From Lumnitzera littorea (taxonomy: Eukaryota; Streptophyta; Magnoliopsida; Myrtales; Combretaceae), in the NCBI GenBank assembly GCA_024138015.1, contig JAMXBB010000010.1:51989936-52053935 (forward strand): DNA of 64,000 nucleotides, given 5' to 3'. The number at the start of each line of letters is the position of its first letter. The stretch's first letter is position 1. Below are positions 1 to 12,151 of the stretch, one piece after another. A program made the position numbers and the translations under genes. The notes under the pieces are model-generated. The model saw only the letters and a list, made by a program, of their open reading frames with translations, was not told the origin of the DNA and ran no database searches.

Positions 1-813
1 AGGAAAAGAAGGGAAAAAAAAAAGAAAAAGAAAAAGGAAAGAAAAGAGAATTAAATGATTGAAAATGACCTTTTGGACTTTTAGTCAAAATTAGAATAAT
101 GATTTAATAATAATATTGTGTACATGTATCAATTATAATTTAGAAGGGGAAAAAGAAAATAAAAAGGAAAAATAAGGGCAATATGGGAAAAATAAATAAA
201 ATAAAAATTTAAATTTTCTCTAAATATTTCTAATACTATCAATAATATTAATAATAATATTTATTATGATTATAAAGAAAATTATAAGATATAAAATTTT
301 TATTGACTATATAACACATAAACAACAAATAAAGAATAAAATTAGATTCAAATAATTAAATTCATATAACGCTAATTTATATATATATAAGTATTAATAA
401 TTATAAAATAATATTATCAATTTTATGAATTAATTTAGTACTCTCACATTTATTAGCATTTGGAAGTTATCTTTGGTCGTTAGTTAGCAATTTAGTGTAT
501 CGATCGATAATTTTACCCAATTAGGGTTTTATTATCGTAAAAGTAAATTTTTTTATATTTATAAGCTTAAAGTTTTAGTTTGGGATTTTTATCATATTCG
601 GGTTCAAGCTTTACTATTTATATACATATAAAGTTTAGGGTTTTTATATGTGATTAGAGTTTCGATCAATATATTAAGGTTTTTCTCTATAGAATTGTTT
701 AGGGTTTATAATTTAATAAAGTTTTTAGTTTATCTAGCCATATCAACTCATAGAGTTATCTAAGACATTTGAGTTCAATTTAAGGTTTCGACTAAGAATC
801 TACGGGGTTTACA
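1..813 (-). mobile_element. LTR J, minus-strand long LTR, truncated by the window edge
   Basis: Read on the minus strand this starts with the family's TGTAAACCCC end (plus-strand ggggtttaca ending at 813). It runs through the AAACCCTA-rich first part and reaches the C/T-rich leader, seen here as purine-rich sequence at about 1-180. Positions 430-813 match the corresponding part of LTR K (about 60250-60619) block by block, for example around ccaattagggttttatt. No coding sequence is visible. The other end lies outside the window, so neither the TSD nor the solo or paired state can be judged. The five bases after it are aaaaa. Confidence 0.7.
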
Positions 814-3357
814 AAAAATGTGGAATTAAGTTTTAAGGTTAGAAGCTATAGGTGTAAACCCTACTATTTTAGAGACATTCAAAGCAATCAAGAGTACTTC
901 TTGATCATTTCTAAGGATCAACAAAACTAAGAATTGAGTTTAAATTTAAAAACCAAATCTATTTACTTTATAACTGTAATTCAATTTGAAAATTTCAAAG
1001 TCGATAAAAACCCTAGAAGTCATCCTAAACCCTAAGTAAGGTAAATTCTTGACTCAAATGACTAAAAACCCTAATATGGAATAACGAATCCTAAATATGC
1101 AAAACCCTAAACCTTAGGATGAACTAGAAACACTTAATACTATTAAGACCCCAAATGAAGAATCGAAAACTTGAACTTCATGAAGATTAAATTAACCCTA
1201 AAGTTCTATAATTTCTTTTAAGGAACAAATTTTAATAGAGGAAATATTTCAAGAACTAAACCTGAAGAGAACCACACATGTAAGGCTTATGATCGGCCAA
1301 TCATATCCAATTTCTTTTCTATTTGAATTTAATTAAACCAACACTGATAGTGAGAATTTAGTTGGCTTATCATTTGATAACTTCCATAAGTTCAAAATAA
1401 GACAAAATCCCCTTCTCTCCATATATGTTATACCACCTGTAGATAACTGGTTTAACTTGTCAAATTAAGTAATGTATAAAAGTAAAATTGATGGGGCAAA
1501 GCCATGCCACAAGGATAAGGGGCCATGTTGGTTGGAGAAGAAGGAAGTAAGGCATGCCATTCCCCATCAATTCAACATTCCTTCACTTGTTTCATCACAT
1601 GTACTATTTGTCCAAAAAGCTTACTTCATCCAATCATTAATTGTTAACTCCTACAATATTTAAAAGCCTACAAAAAGACCACATGAAGGATGGTAAAAGA
1701 CCCCATTTCAATCGGCCATTCACTCTATACATACACATTTTCATCATTCTTTCACTTTCCAAAGAACTTTCTACTTAAAAACAAAAAGGAGAGGATACCC
1801 CACTCATATCCCCATCATCGCCCCACAAACACACAACTTACACCACAAAAAACACTCTTTTCTTACCACCACTTGAAAAGCCACTTTAGAAACCTTGTAT
1901 ACCCCCATTTAAGGAAACTTTAGAGCATCACCCCACTCTCAAGAACCTAGATTCTAAGCATGTAAAGAACACAAAAAAGGAGAGGACAAAGCAAGAAGCT
2001 AAGGAGGACAAATGGGGGTGAAATCTACTATCCACTTTACTTAGAGAAGTAAGTCTTATTCCTAACTAGAACACCATGCCTAGGAAATCATTTCCTATTA
2101 TGTAAAGTTATTATATACTTTAGATGTTATCTTAGTTAGGATATGTTAAGTGTTAAGCTTCTTGAAATTTTTCTCATGAATATTAGAACATGAGCAAACT
2201 AGATTTAGTTTTCTTGTAGTATATTTGTCTATCACCTAGAATAAGACCTTATGACTTGAGAAAGCTATGAAACTAAGTGCTTAGACATCTTAGGAAATGT
2301 TGGACATGTGATATACAAGGCATGCTCAAGTGTTATTTTTACTTCTATTTAGTTTCACATGCTTTAAATTAGCTTTAGGTAAAGGAAAAACCATTACATA
2401 AAGCTTTAATGAGGAAATCAAATCCTAAGGACCTAAATCAAAGTGTGGCGCATAGCATATGTGCATGATCTATAAACTCCACTTAATATTATGTCAAAAT
2501 AATCCTCATATAAAGAAGAAATTAAGTAAAGATTGGAGTACAAGTAGTATGAGCCATTGATTTTTCACTTGGGCTTAAGAAAATGATGAATTAAGTGTAA
2601 ATGCAAAACTATAAACTATCAGTCCAACTTTAACAGATCTAGAACATGGAAATAATCCACTTAAGGACATTAGAAAATTAAGTAAACAAAGTAAAAAGAC
2701 CAACCAAGGCTTGTAAGATAAGTGTTAAAGGCCTAAAACCAAAAACTGGGCCCAACACTCTAAAAATAAGTCCAAAACTCTTGATTGGGCCTTAGAGAAT
2801 TTTCTGACCAGCACCTTAAACCCAAAGAAAAGACGTTATAAGACCTATACCCCAAGCCCAACAAAGTAACAAGCATTGATTAGTACATGAAACAAGCCCA
2901 TTTTCAATACATAGTCCACTTAGAAGTTCAAGAAATATAAGTTAGTAATAAGGCCATAAACAATGGATGAAAATCTGACCTTGATTAAAGTATTAAGCCT
3001 AAAACAAAGTTCCAAGCCTAAGCCAAAAATATTTCACAAAGTAATAAAAAACTCAACAACAATTTCAAGCCCGAAAGAAGGCTAAAACCTAAGGAGTGCT
3101 ACTATTCTAAACAATAGGAAAAATTGCAAGCCCTATATCTCAAATCTAACCATGCCACATGAAAGTACATTAAAAAATGATGGAAATTGACCACAAGATC
3201 ATAAAAATCGAATTTAAAACAAGGAAGTTATATACAATTCAAGATTTAGTATAATTGTGAGAAGTTTAAGACTAAAGTTAGGAGTAGAACTTAAGGAACA
3301 TTAGGTTAACATTTTATTATATGCTAATTCTCACAATATCGTCTTTACGATGTTCAG

Positions 3358-3418
3358 GGGATCCTACTTTTGGAGATGATTTACCCCTGGACTACTACGA
3401 CTTAGCAGCTATGGCCGA
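3358..3418 (+). other. Conserved 61-nt micro-exon-like block in LTR C
   Basis: Bounded by CAG (3355-3357) and GTGAGT (3419-3424). In the frame starting with the G of CAG it reads GDPTFGDDLPLDYYD, then LAAMAE and a TGA. The same peptide type, in the same phase and length, occurs in B1, B3, D and H, and decayed in K. The function of the peptide is unknown. C is the copy in which the frame stays open longest after YYD. Confidence 0.6.
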
Positions 3419-3998
3419 GTGAGTGACTCTTAATGACTTCATGCTCGATTTTGTTTGTAGTGTAGTTGCACTAAATTATTATTTCAAACTTGAATAAATG
3501 TGGAACATGGGAAATGCATGTGTGTGGTTATATGATTAGACTCTACGATATGATAATAAGATAACAACTAGGACTTCTTGTGATATCGGGTTTGTTCTGT
3601 TGTTATGGAATCACATTTACTTAACCATGGAATAAATCAGTATAAATAATTATCCAACTAAGAGCTTAAATGAGTCATGCATTGTACATTTTTGCATCAT
3701 AATTATACCGACTGCCACCTCACACAGAAGGTGGAAAGGGACTCACAGCAGTGAAGGATCTTAAAGGGATTAGATTAGGGAAAGGATATGCCATAAATTA
3801 TTGTTGAGTTCCTATCCTAGTTTACAGGCTTACTGGGTGCTAGGGGACGTTAACCGCTTAGATAAGGACTATGTTTTGTGACTTCTACTTAGGGCGTGTT
3901 ATGTGGACTATGGGAGCCACCACATCGCTAGACTTAAGAATTTTAAGGAAATCATGTTCTTTATTAAAGTAAAGTGTAATTATTTATTTATATACGAG

Positions 3999-4022
3999 TA
4001 TATATATATATATATATATATA
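3999..4022. repeat. (TA)n microsatellite
   Basis: Uninterrupted TA dinucleotide run inside the second intron-like segment of LTR C. Confidence 0.9.
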
Positions 4023-4649
4023 AACTGATTTGTGCACATAGGTGCAAGTTATATGAAAACCCGAACGCTATAACTTGGTTGTTGGTTTATATTGGTTAAT
4101 TATCCCCAACCTCAACTATAAGGGGCATAATTTTGAGTTTCATGTAGTTCCTAAGCCATTGCATGTATTGTTTGGCATTTTGATAGTCTCATCCATTCAT
4201 ATGATTATGCATAAATATAAATTGTTTGTGTAGCATGAAGGAAGAAGTAGCTCACTAAGTATAAACTTACACCCCTATAGATTTCTTTTGATGTAGGGGC
4301 TCCTCTTCGCCAAGTTGGGCTATAAGATGCCCGAGGTTAGTCTTGTGCTAAGATGGGACTGAGTGATATGTGGAGCAAAAGAGGGAACTTTTAGTATTAG
4401 ATAGGATCTATTTATATATCTTGTTATTATTCGATAGTTGGACTATCTGTAGTTAGTTAAATATGTATTTCTATACTTTCATTTTGGGACACTATGTTCC
4501 ATGCTTTCAATTTAATAGTATGTTTAGTGTTTAATAAAGATAATTATGGTGCTTTGATATTATTTATCTACATGACTGATGGTAACTTGGAGTAAGGGAA
4601 ACCTTATGCATCGTATCAAAGGCGAACAATAAAGGGGGTTGATTGTAGA

Positions 4650-7188
4650 TGTAAACCCCATGAAATTTCGGTAACCTAAAAATAAAGTTGGATGAAAAAG
4701 TCCTCAAATGGTCCCTAGAACCACCAAGACATAATACTAAAACCCTAGGTAAAAGAGTCAAACTCTAAACTTTCAACCAAAACCCTAAATGAAGTAAGCC
4801 CTAAAACCCTAACTAAATGAGCAAGAACCCTAGGAACCTAGTACTTGAAAAACCCTAAGATGATAATCAAATCCTAAAATGATCATTAAGCCCTAGTTAA
4901 ATGATCAAATATCCTAACGACACTAATGAACACTAATAGTAAGTTTAAACCCAACAATAAAAGTGATCGATATCACAAAACAACTAAAACCCTAACTTTT
5001 AAGCTCGTATGTAAACTAAATTACTGTTAACGGACATCAAACCTTAATTAAACCCTAGGCACACATGCAAGTACTTAAAATTAACTAAAGTCTATTATCT
5101 AAATTCAACAGAATCCTAAACATATCCTAATTACACTTAAATAGCCTAATTATACCAAACTACTATCCATTACCCTAATCAAACCCTAGTCCATAACCAA
5201 CTATCATTACATCTTAATTAACTATAAGTCAAACTTGATTAAGGGCTACAAGACAATCTCTTAATTACATTTAATACATCTTGTACCTTAAAGGGCCAAG
5301 ATCTTCCCCAAATTGGAAATAAAGTAAGAGGGTACATGACCCCCTTTTTAGCTTATGTCCTTTACTACCCAACATACACACACTTTGTCCCCCCACTCTC
5401 TCGTTCCTTCACACCAGCCATCCCCCTCTCCTTCACTCATTTTGTTTATTTTTACAAACCCTAAAACACTCTCAAAGGATCAAACCCTAAACCCCCTTCA
5501 TTCTCTCCTTCAGTACTACATACATATCACCGCTACCCACCACACCAAACCCCCTAACCACACCAAGCCTCATGCTACCCACACAAATCCCCCTAGCCCT
5601 TCGACACATACATACACTAAGCTCACGACATATCCATATAAGGAGGTCATCCTTAACCTTGCTTCGATAAGCGACTAGGTTACTTTTCTTTAGTTTTTCT
5701 TGTAGAATAGTGTTACAAACTTGTATTTTCTTGGATGAACTTTACTTTACAGCACATCCTAGATGTTTTAGGGTGTTTCATGAGGAACAAATAAGGTTAG
5801 TAAAAGAAAAACACACTTTAATAAAGAGTTATAGCACTAGTAAGCATGATAGTGTAGTGTAGTGTTGATTTTTGGTCTAAATCATTAAGAAGTGTGATGA
5901 AACCCCCATTCCCTTTTACATGCTGCCACTTACTTAACACCACAACACTTTTCTACACATTTTTATGTCATGACTATAGCTATAGATGAGTAAGAACAAA
6001 GGTTACTTAAGTGGAATCACCATAAAAACAAGTGTTACATGAAAATGGAAGAAATGACCCTGAGAACACTAAGTGGCCACCATTTCCATGAACCCATCAG
6101 ATCTATAAAATTTGATTTATTAGCTTAATGACATGTTTATTTAGTGTTAAATATGATTTAGGACTTAATTAATCAAGTTAAATAAGCTAATGTGTAACTA
6201 AGGCCCTAAATTAGCTTAGTTAGTGATTAGAGGCATAAAAATGGTGTTAATAACCATTAAAACATTAATGTCCAGATCTATTAATCTAATAAAAGTGGGC
6301 TAAACTTTAGTTTAATGTTGAGCTTAAGCTCAAAAAGATAAGTAGGTTTTGGCCCCAAGCTCTAAAAGGTGATTTAAGCTTAAAAAGCCTAAAGGAACTA
6401 ACTTTATAGCCCATGTGGCTAAGTGACAAGATTTGAACCTTAGTTTGAAGGGCTTAGAATGAGTTAATTAAGAGGCCTACTAAACTTAAAGGCCCATTCA
6501 AAACACCCACCATAGGCTCCTTAGTGATTTAAAATTTTAAGGTGTTGGCCAGGAAAATTCCATTTAAAATACTTTAAAAAAAAGCCTAAGTTATTAAGTA
6601 TTAGGCCTAAGGTAAAAAACCAAGCCCAAGACCCAAAACAAGGCCCAAATCTTAAAGTAACCCAACTCACCATTTGGGCCCAAACCTTGTAAGGCCCAAA
6701 TCGAAAACTTTCTAACCTAGAAACTCAGAAATAACTTCACCAAATGAAAGAACATTGAAAAATGATGAAAATGACTATAAGTCACAAAAAACAAAGTTAA
6801 AATGAAGAAAATATGTTTGAATTACGAAAACAACTAAATCAAGGTTAGCAAGCAGTAAGCCTAGTTAGCTAATGCAAATAGAATACTCATAGACCTTAAT
6901 TATGTTCTTTAAGTGATGAGGATATTAAGTTGGATACAGTTGAGGACTATTGGGATTGTTGAGTATCATGGTTGAGTGAGTACATCGCTCCCCTGCTTTA
7001 CTTGTTTTGTGCTTATAGCTAGTGAATTATCTAATTGTATCAGATAACTAAACTTGTTGCATGTTAGGGCATATGGCAAATTGTGTGTGCTTGTTATGAT
7101 TGATCTTGCTTGCAAAATATCTTAAGTTATCACAAATGTCTATGCTTGCTGAATTAGAACTAAGGATATTGGAGTGTCTAAATATAAT
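4650..7188 (+). repeat. G 5' LTR, first segment
   Basis: Matches 39741-42330 of the 3' LTR almost throughout. It contains an AAACCCTA-rich start, a C/T-rich leader at about 5340-5680, and a block at 6921-6975 ending in a GTGAGT donor-like site (6976-6981). That block reads DTVEDYWDC then stop, a divergent relative of the DYYD-type peptide in the other long LTRs. The LTR is cut at 7188 by the B1/B2 tandem and resumes at 14176. Confidence 0.85.
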
Positions 7189-8859
7189 TGTAAACCCCGC
7201 AAATTTAACCATTTTTAGTGTAGAATTGAACTCAAATACTATAAATAACTTTTATAAGTCAACAAAGCCGATAAATTTAAAACCAATTAAAATTTTAAAT
7301 TCAAAACCTAAAATGACTATAAAAAACCCTTATTTATTAATCAAAACCCCAATTGCGTATAAAAACCCTAAACTCTATATACGCTTGAATACATGTAAAC
7401 CCCACAAATTTTGCTTTCTAAGTATAGAAACAAACGTCTAAACTGTAGATGATTTCCTGAACTCAAAAGAGCCAATAAGATTTAAAACCCATTAAAATCT
7501 CAATCCAAAACCTAAAGTGGATACGAAAAACCTTAAATCATCAATTGAACCCCTAACCGCATACGAAGACCCTAAAACCTCGAACCTCATCAAAACCCTA
7601 AGATAATAATCGAAGATTTAATCGCGTAAGAATATATGAAACCCTAAATGTGTAAAAACATTAGAGATGGTGCCTTAAAGTAATAAGAACCCTAAAACTA
7701 TAACTTTAAGGATATAAAAGCACTAATTCACCATGATATACCCTAAAACCCTAATTGATAATATAATGCTCAAATTTTGTCAAATCATTTATAAAAGGTT
7801 AGAGATGACCCTCATTCATGCTTATATGATTCGAATCCTCAAGTAATCCATTAGAAACTAAGATAATGAGTCATAGATTATATTTATCCCTTAAATATGT
7901 GATTAAGATAGTCTCACTTAGAGTTAGGGTAATAGTTGAAGATTAGGTTATATATAGTGAACTTTAATACTCAAATTTGTACTTTTTGCATTTGTTATCC
8001 CAAGTAGTTTATCAAATGAGATATATAAGCTACAAAGACCTAAAGTAAGACCTCATCAACTATGTTTACTAATCAATTCATCAAATACCTCATTTCTTCT
8101 CATTTCCTTCATTTTTCCCTTAATTTCCCTTAATTACTACATTATGTTTGCAAAATTACATAAACTTAAGGAAAGTTGACCAAGTCAACACATGTTGACT
8201 AAAGTCAACACTTTGAAAAGTCAACAAAAGACTAAAAGATAAGGAAAATATCTTCCTCTTCATGATGGCTTTTCTTTTCTTTCTTTTTGATTTTTCTTCT
8301 TCTCCTTTTCTCCTCAATTGCCGTCCACATTTTCTCCCTTCTAGGCCCCACCATTTTCTTCCTTTCATTATGAAAACAAGACAAAAGAAACAAAACAAAA
8401 TTTGCCCTCCATTGCTATGAGCTTTCCCCTTCCCTTTCACTTTCATTTCTTCACTTTTGCCTCCTTAAATTCAACACATCTAAAGGTATGTACTTAATTT
8501 ACTTGATGTTGGTTTATGTTATTCATTAGTTAGTTAATTAGATAGATTAGATAAGTAGTTAGGTGTTTAGTGTTGTCTTGAAGAAGAGGAAACAAAGTTT
8601 CCATCTTTAAGTGTAGAAAGTAGAACTTTTGAAGAAGAAGAAAGGAAGACATGAGTATAAGCTTATAAGTATGTACACATAAGGAATTACCAAAAGAGTA
8701 CAAGTATGTGAACCTTTGTACATGAGTAATTATCATGTACATAACCTAACTTAAGATCATATCTAACTATACATACCTATACTACACTAAATATATACAT
8801 AAAAACACAAAAGCATGGAATTAGGAAGCTTTTCTTAAGGAAAAGCTTAGGCATACGAA

Positions 8860-9160
8860 TTTTTGTATAAAAATACGTATATGACCGTATAAGTATATGA
8901 GTATGTATACAAGTATAAATACGGTATAAGTATAAGTACATGTATAAGTCTGTGTTTAAGTATACTAGTATACATATAAGTATAGTAAAGATATATGTAT
9001 ATAGTAGTTTAATTAAAGTATACATAAGACATTAAGACATGACATAAGCATGAGGTGAAGCTTAGGTAATTAAATGATGAAGTAAGTGATGAGGTAAGCA
9101 CATGATGACATAAGCGATGACATAAGCAAATGATGATGTAAGCATGACATAAGCAAAGAT
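8860..9160. repeat. TATG-rich and ATGACATAAGC minisatellite stretch in B1
   Basis: Degenerate tandem TATGTATAAG units (about 8860-9010) are followed by about six ATGACATAAGC-like units (about 9073-9155). The same two blocks in the same order occur in B3 at about 44150-44451, so they are part of this LTR subfamily and not random simple sequence. Confidence 0.7.
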
Positions 9161-9644
9161 TATAAACTAAGAAAAGAAGAAGAGTGTATCATAATTAAGA
9201 TCCTAAATTAGTAAACCCTAATACACTTTTTAAATTGAATCATACTTAATTAAGTACATAAATTAATAATAGCAAAGTAAAAGCCCCTAAGTATAAGACT
9301 AAATGGCTAATTAAATCATTAACTACTAAAATGGAACATAAAACTAGCCAATAGGAGTAATTAAACTTTAATAAGATAAAATTTCAATAAATTTAGCCCA
9401 TATCATAAAACACGAGTCTTAACGTCCAAAACAGACATTACCGTGTGAATATACGTCCGAAAACGATGAAAAACAACTATAAATTCGTAAATATTGAAAA
9501 TAAAATGAAAAAGTTACGTACGATTAGCAATTAGGTTTAATCGAATAAGGGTTGATAGTAATCCAAGTAGAATTAGGTAGGTAGATGTCTAGAACCATTA
9601 GTTAAGTCAACTACTTATTATCCTTATTATCTCGTAATGATCAG

Positions 9645-9710
9645 GAGGTCCCGACGAGGGTGAGGATCTCCCGATTGGTTATTACGATTAGAGCAAGTCG
9701 TCATAGTCAA
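9645..9710 (+). other. Conserved 66-nt micro-exon-like block in LTR B1
   Basis: Lies between CAG (9642-9644) and GTGAGT (9711-9716). The phase-conserved frame reads GGPDEGEDLPIGYYD followed directly by TAG. Two codons upstream the same frame has TGA, so the peptide could only be reached by splicing or by starting inside the block. Confidence 0.6.
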
Positions 9711-10977
9711 GTGAGTACTCCCGATGACTCTATACTTGTTTGTGCTTGTAGTTAGTGCACTTAAATTGAATATCAACAACTTGATGCATGGGGTTTTCGG
9801 GATATGCGTGTGCTTGATATTGCTTGATTATTGTAAGAAATATTGCTAAATACGATAATTGATGATTTGATGGTATGATTGATTTTTATATGATTTGGAT
9901 GGTTTGTTGATATTGATTGATCGCCTTATAATTTGACCTAATTATATTTGGCTTATCTTTAATCAAAAGGGTCATGCATTAACCATGCATCGCATTACTT
10001 ATTCTGGCCATCACTTCACGTTGTTGGTAATGAAGGGCCTTAGAGGGATGGATTCCCACATGATTTGATTAGTACCGTGCAGGAGCATGGGTACAACAAG
10101 ACCCTACCCTTGGCTCGCGGGTTTTATTGGCGCCGGAGACGTTAACCGTGGGTGGCTGGGGGTCGCGTCTAGAGACCACCGCTGTAAGGTGTAAGTGTGG
10201 ACTATGGGGGCCACCTCACCGCTAGGCCTGGGACTTTGTGAACTATTGGATTTTTGGAAATGGAAATGTATTTTTGTGTAATACGGAATTCAAAGTTATG
10301 GGTAAAAACCCAGGTGCTAAAGCCCGGTCGTGATTGGTGCCGATGAATCTCCAACCCTTATCTCGGAGGGCGTTAAAATCCGATATTATATGCAGTACCG
10401 GTCAACTGCATATATAGTTTGGCATTCTGCGTGTGCATGCATTCATATGGTTGTAATAATTTGTTTGATAACTTGTTTGCCAGTATGGTATGAGGGATTG
10501 CTCACTAAGCTCTTGTAGCTTATTCCCTAATAATCTTTCTTTTGCAGGTTTACATACGATGGGATTGGGATAAGTCTCGAGTGCTGAGGGCAAGATGAAG
10601 ATATGTACATTAGTGTTAGGATTAGTTGAGATTTTTATAGATGATACATAAACACTCTTTGTAGAAAAAATTCACATGTTAGAATTTAATATAATTTAAT
10701 TCTACCTACAGTTTTATAATGTTGGCATATCCTGTCCTATTATTTGGTAGGGGATACCGATTCTCTGCGGTTCTGAGGAACTGTGGGATATCGGACACCC
10801 ATAGTTATTTATATTTGTATTTTACAGTAAATTAATTACTTAAAAATTAGTAACCTTAGTGATTAATTATTTAAAGTCTTGCAATCTCTGACTTATAAGA
10901 CGGTTTTCATATCATGGGTACACACATGTTAAGAAAATTTTAGGTAATCCTACTAGGCCCCCTTTGGGGTCCTAACA

Positions 10978-12113
10978 ATACAAGAGATTGAACTCGAACC
11001 TAATAAAAACTCTAAAACCATAGTCCTAAGTTTATAAAATGTATAAATTTACCCCAATGGTAGTAAAACCGTAATTGGATATAATTACCGATTGGCACAC
11101 ATAATCGCTTAAACTCGTTAACAAATAAATGAAAATAACTCCCAAATATTTATAAACGTAAAGAGTAATAATTTAATTATCAAATTAATAAATTCATGAA
11201 TATTATTTTGCGATTACTTATAATTTTATATAAGTATATATCTGTGTTAGTTTTATATTGATTTAATTTTATTATATATCTTACGTTTATGTATTAGATA
11301 GTGTACGTTAATTTTTCATTCTATATTTTTTAGAATGTTTATTCCACCTTAAACATTATCTAAAATCTAAGAAGACTTTAAGAAAAGTCAATCAAATTAT
11401 TTTTTAATTTTTCTTTTCTTTTCTTTCCTTTCTTTTCCTCTCTTTCTTTTCTTCCTTTTATCTTTCTTCTTTTCCCTTTCTGGGTGCAAAAGTTTTGGAT
11501 GCTTTTTCCTTCTCTCAATTCTCATACATGTAATTAAGAAGATGAAACAAGATAATAAGATAAGGGACAAGTCACATCTCATCTTATATTCTTTTTGTTT
11601 TTCTTTACTTTTACTTTTCCTTTTGCTTTTGGCTAACTGCATGTGTATATTACACATCTCATCATCATTTTTTTTACCTTTACTTTACAAAAGATAAAGA
11701 TAAAACACACACATACTTTCTCTTCCCTCCAGCCATCCCCTTTCCCTTTTCTTTTAGTCCCTTTCTTCTTCAAATTTCTTTTCCTTAATTCACCAATTGG
11801 CCTCTTGTTTTATAACACGTTTCAATAGTATTTTTGCATCAATTCTAAGAGGAGGAAGAGGAGTCCTTGATTTACAAATCTTCAAGACATCAAAAAGGAG
11901 TGATTATTTGGTATGTATATTATATTTGATTCCTCTTGTAATACCCGTTTGTTATGTACTCTTTATGTTATATATGTATTTTGTAGTAATATGTATTTTA
12001 AGTATATGATAAAAGAATTATATGTATTTTACTACCTTGTAATAAAATTTCATTTACATGTATGAAATTATATGTAAAATTTTTATTCTTATGTATATGA
12101 GTTCATTAAAGTT

Positions 12114-12151
<38 letters not shown>

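Larger units (their letters stand above)
853..4649 (+). mobile_element. LTR C, main part of an old solo long LTR (rest at 46698-46772)
   Basis: Starts TGTAAACCCT at 853 after atagg (848-852). It is interrupted at 4649 by element G and resumes at 46698. Its last bases are ttcataata, a decayed form of the ttcatgaca end seen in B3, followed by atagg at 46773-46777. The matching 5-bp flanks 46 kb apart make C a solo LTR of about 3.87 kb that predates G. It shares its start and layout with H: AAACCCTA-rich start, C/T-rich leader (about 1690-2048), donor-like GTAAGT (2049-2054), acceptor-like CAG (3355-3357), donor-like GTGAGT (3419-3424) and acceptor-like TAG (4294-4296). No element protein is encoded. 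Confidence 0.8.
7189..10977 (+). mobile_element. LTR B1, long LTR, first of a tandem pair inside the G 5' LTR
   Basis: Starts TGTAAACCCC and ends ggtcctaaca. It shares its start with K and its end with B2. Layout: AAACCCTA-rich part (about 7260-7760), C/T-rich leader (about 8260-8480), donor-like GTATGT (8486-8491), TATG-rich and ATGACATAAGC repeats, CAG (9642-9644), peptide block, GTGAGT (9711-9716), a GC-richer core (about 10000-10410) and TTTGCAGG (CAG at 10545-10547). Flanks are ataat on the left and ataca on the right, so there is no clean TSD. No internal retrotransposon region lies between B1 and B2. Confidence 0.75.

Noticed and set aside
5355..5678. Reading frame of 107 codons, with a counterpart at 40410-40760, as a conserved protein gene
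   Set aside because: Both lie at the same place in the two G LTRs, so similarity is due to the LTR pair. The sequence is C/T-rich low complexity and the two translations differ by frame-level changes. Treated as leader sequence.
7320..7760. Interstitial telomere array from AAACCCTA repeats
   Set aside because: The motifs are scattered and not tandem, and recur in every long LTR, so they belong to the LTR and are not a telomere relic.
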